Made by a program: the position numbers and the translations under genes
The notes under the pieces: model-generated
What the model was told of the DNA's origin: nothing
What the model saw: only the letters and a program-made list of their open reading frames with translations
Databases searched by the model: none
Assembly: GCF_037948395.1 (NCBI RefSeq)
Contig: NZ_CP149940.1
Span: 1-64,000 of the forward strand
Direction of reading: 5' to 3'
Source: Serratia nevei
Lineage (GTDB): Bacteria > Pseudomonadota > Gammaproteobacteria > Enterobacterales > Enterobacteriaceae
Length of the DNA stretch: 64,000 nt
Shown: one piece after another, positions 59,781 to 64,000 of the stretch
How positions within the stretch are numbered: the first letter of the stretch is position 1
Layout of the letters: each line of letters opens with the position of its first letter

Positions 59781-60698
59781 CGGCGAGCGCTGGCGCTGCT
59801 GGGCGCGGCGCAGCTGCCGCCCGGAAGAAAAGCCGGCCGCCAACGCGGCCTTCTCCAACCCATATCCTTGCTGCAGACGCTGTTGCGCCACCGCCAGCCG
59901 CAGCTGCTCATGATATTCCCGCACGCTGATGCCGACGTGGCTGCGAAACAGCCGTGCCAGATGGCGGCTGCTGACGTGCGCTTTTTCCGCCACCTGCGGC
60001 ACCGACCAGTCGGCCTCCGGCTCGGCGGCCATCACGTCCTGCGCGCGGTGCACCGCCGGGTGCAGGTGGTTGCGGTAGCGCAGCCAGGGCGACAGCTGCG
60101 GATCGTCCCCGGCGCGGCGGAAATAGACCACCATATCGCGGGCGACGTCGCGCGCCCGGCCGGAGCCGCAGTGGCGGTGGACCAGGTGCAGCGCCAAATC
60201 GATGCCGGTGGTGATGCCCGCGCTGGTGTAGACGCCGCGATCTTCGACGAAGATACGGTTCTCTTTCACCTGCGCTGCCGGTGCCTGCCGGCGGATACGC
60301 TCGATAACGTCGTGGTGGGTGGTGCACTGATAGCCGTCGAGCAGCCCGGCCTGCGCCGCCAGCAGCGCGCCGGAGCAGATGCACACCAGGGTGATGCGCT
60401 GTCGCTGCAGATCGGGCCGCAGCGTCGCCAGCCAGCGACGCGCCTGCTCGGCCTCTTCCCCGGCGAAATAGCGCTGCGAATCGCCGACGCCCGGCAGCAC
60501 CAGGATGGCGCCGTCTTCCAAGCGTTCGGGCAACGGCTGCAGGCCGCTCAGCGTCATGCCGATGGAGCAGATGATCTGTGGCGACGGGCTGAGATAACGC
60601 AGGCTGAACTGCCCCGCGAGGCGCAGGGTTTCCGCCGGGCCGCTGACGTCCAGCGACAGCACGTTGGGCAACAGCAGAAAATAGACGGCCTGCGACAT
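59775..60698 (-). CDS. GlxA/FtrA-type regulator (DJ-1/PfpI domain plus AraC HTH)
   Basis: The 307-residue product joins an N-terminal DJ-1/PfpI-like domain (about 1-180; ITLVCICSGALLAAQAGLLDG with the nucleophile-elbow cysteine) to a C-terminal AraC-type double helix-turn-helix (about 200-300; VAEKAHVSSRHLARLFRSH). This is the GlxA architecture. It starts 2 bases after the stop of the isochorismatase-like gene, with GGAG from the end of that gene as ribosome binding site, so it belongs to the same operon and probably regulates it. The effector is unknown. Confidence 0.88.
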   Translation of the reverse strand: MSQAVYFLLLPNVLSLDVSGPAETLRLAGQFSLRYLSPSPQIICSIGMTLSGLQPLPERLEDGAILVLPGVGDSQRYFAGEEAEQARRWLATLRPDLQRQRITLVCICSGALLAAQAGLLDGYQCTTHHDVIERIRRQAPAAQVKENRIFVEDRGVYTSAGITTGIDLALHLVHRHCGSGRARDVARDMVVYFRRAGDDPQLSPWLRYRNHLHPAVHRAQDVMAAEPEADWSVPQVAEKAHVSSRHLARLFRSHVGISVREYHEQLRLAVAQQRLQQGYGLEKAALAAGFSSGRQLRRAQQRQRSPL

Positions 60699-60700
60699 GG

Positions 60701-61252
60701 TTACTCCTGTGCGAGTTGCGCCAGCGCCTCATCCACGCTGGCGATGCGGGCGAAACGATCGACCAGTACGGTTTCAGTATGCCGCTTCAGCTGCGCGGGG
60801 GTAAAGACTTCGCCGTCGGGATGGCGCATCGGGAAGGTCAGCGTCGCCTCGGTGACGAAGGTCACCCGATAACCGAGATCGGACGCCACCCGGGTGGTGG
60901 TTTCGCAGCACTGCTCGGTACGGATGCCGGAGACGATCAGGTGGTTGATATCCCGCTCGCGCAGCCAGGCGTCGAGGCCGGATTCGGTCAGCGCATTGTG
61001 CACATGCTTATGCACGGTGATATCCGCCTGGTGGGTGAGGAACGGCAGGCGCTGCACGTGGCCTGATGCCAGCGAGAACGGCCCCTGCGGCGAAACGTGC
61101 AGCACGTCGACCAGCGCCGCGCCGCGTTGTTGGCAGCCCGCGATCAGGCGGGTCAGCGCCTGCTGAAACGCCGGCAGATCGTCCTCCTGCCAGAATGGAC
61201 GGTGCTGGAATGATTGCTGGACATCGATGATCAATAACGCGCTCTGTGACAT
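60701..61252 (-). CDS. Isochorismatase-like cysteine hydrolase
   Basis: The 183-residue product has the isochorismatase-fold hydrolase pattern: ALLIIDVQQSF (catalytic Asp), a lysine in the middle (TVHKHVHNALTES), and the nucleophile cysteine in VSGIRTEQCCETTTRVA. Family members hydrolyse amides, carbamoyl compounds or vinyl ethers. It lies between an exported amidohydrolase gene and a GlxA-type regulator, which suggests a short catabolic pathway for a nitrogen-containing compound. This is inference. Confidence 0.85.
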   Translation of the reverse strand: MSQSALLIIDVQQSFQHRPFWQEDDLPAFQQALTRLIAGCQQRGAALVDVLHVSPQGPFSLASGHVQRLPFLTHQADITVHKHVHNALTESGLDAWLRERDINHLIVSGIRTEQCCETTTRVASDLGYRVTFVTEATLTFPMRHPDGEVFTPAQLKRHTETVLVDRFARIASVDEALAQLAQE

Positions 61253-61352
61253 TTTCGGCCCTCCGCCAGTGTGTGTAGCGACCATCTTGCGCCGCGCCTT
61301 ACTCTGGCAGAAGGCCAAAAACGGCCATCATGATGACAACAGCGGACCGACC

Positions 61353-62741
61353 TTAGGCTTTGCTCACCTGGCCGGCCACCAGACGCCCCTGATGGAAGGT
61401 GGCGCTGCGCGCCGGCAGGCGGGCGACCGCCTCGGCGGAACAGCTGGCGTTGACCAGCACGAACTCGGCGGCGTCGCCGGCTTTCGGCCAGGCGCGCTGG
61501 CCCTTATCGTCCAGCGGCAGCACGCCGCCGGTGGAGATGGCCATGGCGCGCGACAGGTGATACTCGTCGGAGCCGCGGTACAGCTGGGCATACAGGTTAG
61601 CCTTCTCCAGAATGTCGCCGGTGCCGAACGGCGACCAGTGGTCGATCACGCTGTCGGTGCCGGTCATCACGAACACCCCTTTCTCGCTGAGCTGCGGCAG
61701 CGGCATCATCAGGCCGCCGATCGGCACCGTAGAGGCGATAGTGATCTGCTGCGCCGCCAGCCGGGTGGCGGTTTCCGCCAGTTCGCCCGGCGTCAGCGTG
61801 GTCAGGGCGAAAGCGTGGCTGATGGTGACCTTGCCGCGCAGCGCCGGGTTTTGCTCCACGGTGGCGATCATGTAGTTAATGGCGGCTACCCCGGCCGGGC
61901 TGGTCTCATGCAGGTGAATATCCACGCCTTTGCCGGTATCGAGGGCGATCTGGAACATGGCGTCCAGCGATTTCTCCATCGCGCCGTCGACGTTGGTCGG
62001 ATCGAGCCCGCCGACGTACTGCACGCCCATCTGCATCGCTTCGCGCATCAGCGCATCGACCCTGGAGTGCAGCAGGCCGTGCTGCGGGAAGGCGACGATT
62101 TCACAGCTGAAATCCGCCCGGTGGTTTTCCAGCGCGCGCTGCAGGTGCTCCAGGCTTTTCAGGCCGCTGACCGGATCGATATTGCAGTGGCTGCGCGCCA
62201 CGGTGCTGCCTTTGGACTGCAGCAGGGCGATCAGGTTTTCCGCCCGCTGCTGCGAGGTGGGCAGCAGTTTCGGGATCAGCGTCTGCTCCAGCGCGATCAT
62301 GTCCATGATGGTCTTGCCCTGGCGCGGGCGCGGCGCCTGCCACGGGCCGCTGTAGAAGGTTTTGTCCAGGTGGATGTGCATGTCGCGGAACGCCGGCAGC
62401 AGCAGCTGGCCCTGCGCCTGATAGCGGGGCACGCCGGCGGGCAGGGAGGCGTTGGCGGCGTGAATGGCGGCGATCTTGCCGTCTTTGATCTCCAGCGTGT
62501 ACAGCGCGGTGCGGGTGCCGATCACCGTTTCGCCGTCGTATTCAAAACCGTCTTCCAGCCGCACCTCACTCAGGCAGTAGTGGCGATCGGTCAGGGTCAT
62601 CGGTGCCGGTGCGCACTGCCCGTCGCCCGGTGACGCGGCCTGCGCCATGCCGCCGGTCAGGCCGATCACCGCGCAGGCGGTGGTGAGTTTGCCGGTTTGG
62701 CTGAGGAAGGCTCTGCGGCCCGGTTGTTGAGGGTTTTCCAC
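61353..62741 (-). CDS. Exported amidohydrolase related to cytosine deaminase
   Basis: The 462-residue product is a metal-dependent amidohydrolase TIM barrel. Metal-ligand segments are MHIHLDKTFY, VDIHLHETSP, ISHAFAL and MTGTDSVIDHWSPFG, in the order of cytosine deaminase-like enzymes. The N-terminus has a twin-arginine-like signal (GRRAFLSQTGKLTTACAVIGL) ending near AQAASPG, so export to the periplasm is predicted; this is unusual for the group. It is first of three co-directional genes, 100 bases from the isochorismatase-like gene. The substrate is not deducible. Confidence 0.82.
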   Translation of the reverse strand: MENPQQPGRRAFLSQTGKLTTACAVIGLTGGMAQAASPGDGQCAPAPMTLTDRHYCLSEVRLEDGFEYDGETVIGTRTALYTLEIKDGKIAAIHAANASLPAGVPRYQAQGQLLLPAFRDMHIHLDKTFYSGPWQAPRPRQGKTIMDMIALEQTLIPKLLPTSQQRAENLIALLQSKGSTVARSHCNIDPVSGLKSLEHLQRALENHRADFSCEIVAFPQHGLLHSRVDALMREAMQMGVQYVGGLDPTNVDGAMEKSLDAMFQIALDTGKGVDIHLHETSPAGVAAINYMIATVEQNPALRGKVTISHAFALTTLTPGELAETATRLAAQQITIASTVPIGGLMMPLPQLSEKGVFVMTGTDSVIDHWSPFGTGDILEKANLYAQLYRGSDEYHLSRAMAISTGGVLPLDDKGQRAWPKAGDAAEFVLVNASCSAEAVARLPARSATFHQGRLVAGQVSKA

Positions 62742-62898
62742 GTTCGGTTCCTTAATCCAGAGGTGAGGGGTGAAACATCCCCCAATTTAGGAGAGGAACC
62801 GGCCGGTTGGCAGCGACATTTACCACTGGTGACTATTCGATTTGGTAATGATCGGCGTCTGCTGGCGGAAGGGGGCTCTTGGCTTGCTCTTTCGCAGC

Positions 62899-62926
62899 TT
62901 TAATGGCTACATTTGTAGTCATTAAA
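62899..62926 (+). promoter_or_regulatory. Palindromic operator of the nucleotidyltransferase module
   Basis: TTTAATGGCTACA and TGTAGTCATTAAA are 13-base inverted arms with one mismatch, separated by TT. A third partial copy (AAGCTACATTG) follows at once and runs up to the ribosome binding site GAGG. The element lies 21 bases upstream of the first gene and probably mediates autoregulation. Confidence 0.65.
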
Positions 62927-62946
62927 GCTACATTGAGGTCAGCGTG

Positions 62947-63567
62947 ATGCACGATCCGATGCTCGAATTGCTGTTCAGCGAATACCGTAGAAAAGTGCTA
63001 AGCCTGCTGTTTATTGAAGCCGGGCAGGTGTTTCATGTGCGAGAAATTGCGCGGCGCACCGCAACTCAGGCCGGGACTTTACACAAAGAGTTGAGCAGGC
63101 TGGCTGAAGCCGGCATCTTGCTCAGGCAGCGGCAGGGCAACCAAATTTGCTATCAGGCCAACGCCGATTGCCTGATTTTTCCCGAGCTGGCGGCGATTTT
63201 CCGCAAGGCCTGCGGGCCGGCTGCACGCTTACGGCAGGTGTTGACAGGATTTGGGGAAGACATCGAACGGGCTTTCATCTTTGGTTCCGTCGCCAGTGGC
63301 AAAGCGACGGCGGCCAGTGATATCGATATTCTGATCGTCGGTAAACTGTCTTTTGCGGATGTGATTCAGGCGGTTTATCCACTGCAGGCAACGCTGGGTC
63401 GGGAAATTAACCCCAAACTGTACTCGCCGGAAGAGTGGCAAGCGGCTTTGGCCGAGAACTCCGCGTTTATTCAGGACATTATGGATAAACCCCAACTCTG
63501 GATTGTGGGAGACAAGGATGACGCTGGACAATCTGGTCGGGCTGGGACTGGAGGTGATAACGCCTGA
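62947..63567 (+). CDS. Winged-helix fused to minimal nucleotidyltransferase
   Basis: The 206-residue product has an N-terminal winged helix-turn-helix (about 10-75; FHVREIARRTATQAGTLHKEL) and a DNA polymerase beta-like nucleotidyltransferase domain. The latter carries FGSVASGKATAASDIDILI, which fits the MNT motif GS-X10-DxD exactly. I chose the ATG with GAGG eight bases upstream; a GTG precedes it directly. The downstream HEPN-like gene overlaps it by 50 bases. The family suggests an antitoxin that modifies its partner (MntA type) and represses its own operon; both roles are inference. Confidence 0.8.
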   Translation: MHDPMLELLFSEYRRKVLSLLFIEAGQVFHVREIARRTATQAGTLHKELSRLAEAGILLRQRQGNQICYQANADCLIFPELAAIFRKACGPAARLRQVLTGFGEDIERAFIFGSVASGKATAASDIDILIVGKLSFADVIQAVYPLQATLGREINPKLYSPEEWQAALAENSAFIQDIMDKPQLWIVGDKDDAGQSGRAGTGGDNA

Positions 63568-63958
63568 CGCGAGGGCGATTAAAAAATTGCTGGCCGCCGC
63601 CGCTCGCAACCGACGCGATGCGGGTATCACTCAGCTCAGCAATGAGAGCCGTTTCGACACGGCATATAAGGCGGTCATGCAAATGGCTAATGCCGCTTTA
63701 CAAGCCAAGGGATACCGCACGCTGACCAGCAAACCCGGCCATCACCAGATCATGATCCAATCGTTGCCGCTCACCGTCGGGCTGCCGCGCGAGGCAATGA
63801 TCTGCCTGGACGCATTGCGAAAGCAGCGCAACGTGGCGGATTATTCCGGCGATTTGGTGACGGACGCTGCGGTACAGGCTTGCCTTGAGCAGACAGAGGC
63901 GCTGTGGGGGCGGCTTATCGACTGGCTGCAGCGCGAATATCCGCAGATAGTGGCGTAA
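63518..63958 (+). CDS. HEPN-like partner protein
   Basis: The 146-residue all-helical product resembles HEPN-domain proteins that pair with minimal nucleotidyltransferases: SNESRFDTAYKAVMQMANAAL, then GHHQIMIQSL, and DALRKQRNVADYSGD. The classical HEPN RNase motif R-X4-6-H is not evident; the R-N-x-x-x-Y segment takes its place. The ATG is preceded by GGGAGACAAGG. It overlaps the end of the nucleotidyltransferase gene by 50 bases in another frame, which implies tight coupling. It is a candidate toxin, unproven. Confidence 0.7.
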   Translation: MTLDNLVGLGLEVITPDARAIKKLLAAAARNRRDAGITQLSNESRFDTAYKAVMQMANAALQAKGYRTLTSKPGHHQIMIQSLPLTVGLPREAMICLDALRKQRNVADYSGDLVTDAAVQACLEQTEALWGRLIDWLQREYPQIVA

Positions 63959-63964
63959 GCGGCC

Positions 63965-64000
63965 TCACTTCAACCCGCAAAACACCGCCAGCCGCTGGGC
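63965..64000 (-). CDS. Possible 3' end of a minus-strand gene, partial
   Basis: On the minus strand the window edge reads AQRLAVFCGLK followed by TGA, open to the border. It is too short to identify and could be chance. Confidence 0.3.
   Translation of the reverse strand, partial: AQRLAVFCGLK

Overview
The window is a GC-rich enterobacterial chromosome segment that begins exactly at the GTG start of dnaA, so the record has been rotated to the replication-initiation gene. Protein sequences and gene order follow the Escherichia coli backbone closely: dnaA-dnaN-recF-gyrB-yidA, yidR-yidQ-ibpAB-yidE, avtA-malS, yiaD/yiaC/tag, glyQS, yiaF, mtlADR-yibL, yiiM/sodA, fdoGHI-fdhE, yibF-selAB, mdfA and wecH. 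The rearrangements, the 2-ketogluconate (kgu) operon and an EstA-type autotransporter esterase fit Yersiniaceae, most likely Serratia of the marcescens group. That assignment is inference from gene content, not from a database search.

Layout. 1-6064: replication genes. 6189-14152: yidA, a EutC/EutB-like enzyme pair, yidR/yidQ, the small heat shock operon ibpAB with a sigma-32 promoter and two ROSE-type thermometer hairpins, and yidE. 14163-14813: a PIN/ribbon-helix-helix toxin-antitoxin pair with a perfect palindromic operator. 14840-18289: avtA and malS. 18640-24025: the kguEKTD operon under a PtxS-like LacI repressor, with a recognisable palindromic operator. 24152-28263: yiaD, yiaC, tag and the esterase autotransporter. 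28264-29008: a long intergenic region holding a probable small RNA on the minus strand that carries an ArcZ-like seed. 29009-33033: glyQS and yiaF. 33265-39993: the mannitol operon with four CRP sites, an inserted LysE/MocR pair, and yibL. 40005-44332: a methyltransferase, yiiM, a chemoreceptor and sodA with a Fur box.

44751-54980 is a selenium and formate respiration block: selenoprotein fdoG with an in-frame UGA and SECIS hairpin, fdoH, fdoI, fdhE, a DcrB-like lipoprotein gene, yibF, then selA and selB, the machinery that decodes that UGA. 55063-55598 is a second RHH/ParE-type toxin-antitoxin pair. 55610-59780 holds a LysR/LysE pair, mdfA and wecH. 59775-62741 is a probable operon of an exported amidohydrolase, an isochorismatase-fold hydrolase and a GlxA-type regulator. 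62899-63958 is a nucleotidyltransferase/HEPN-like module with a palindromic operator. The last bases probably hold the 3' end of a minus-strand gene.

No tRNA, rRNA, insertion sequence, prophage or CRISPR array was recognised. The most unusual items are the ArcZ-like small RNA upstream of glyQ, the winged-helix nucleotidyltransferase/HEPN-like pair, the paired thermometers in ibpAB, and the exported amidohydrolase operon of unknown substrate.
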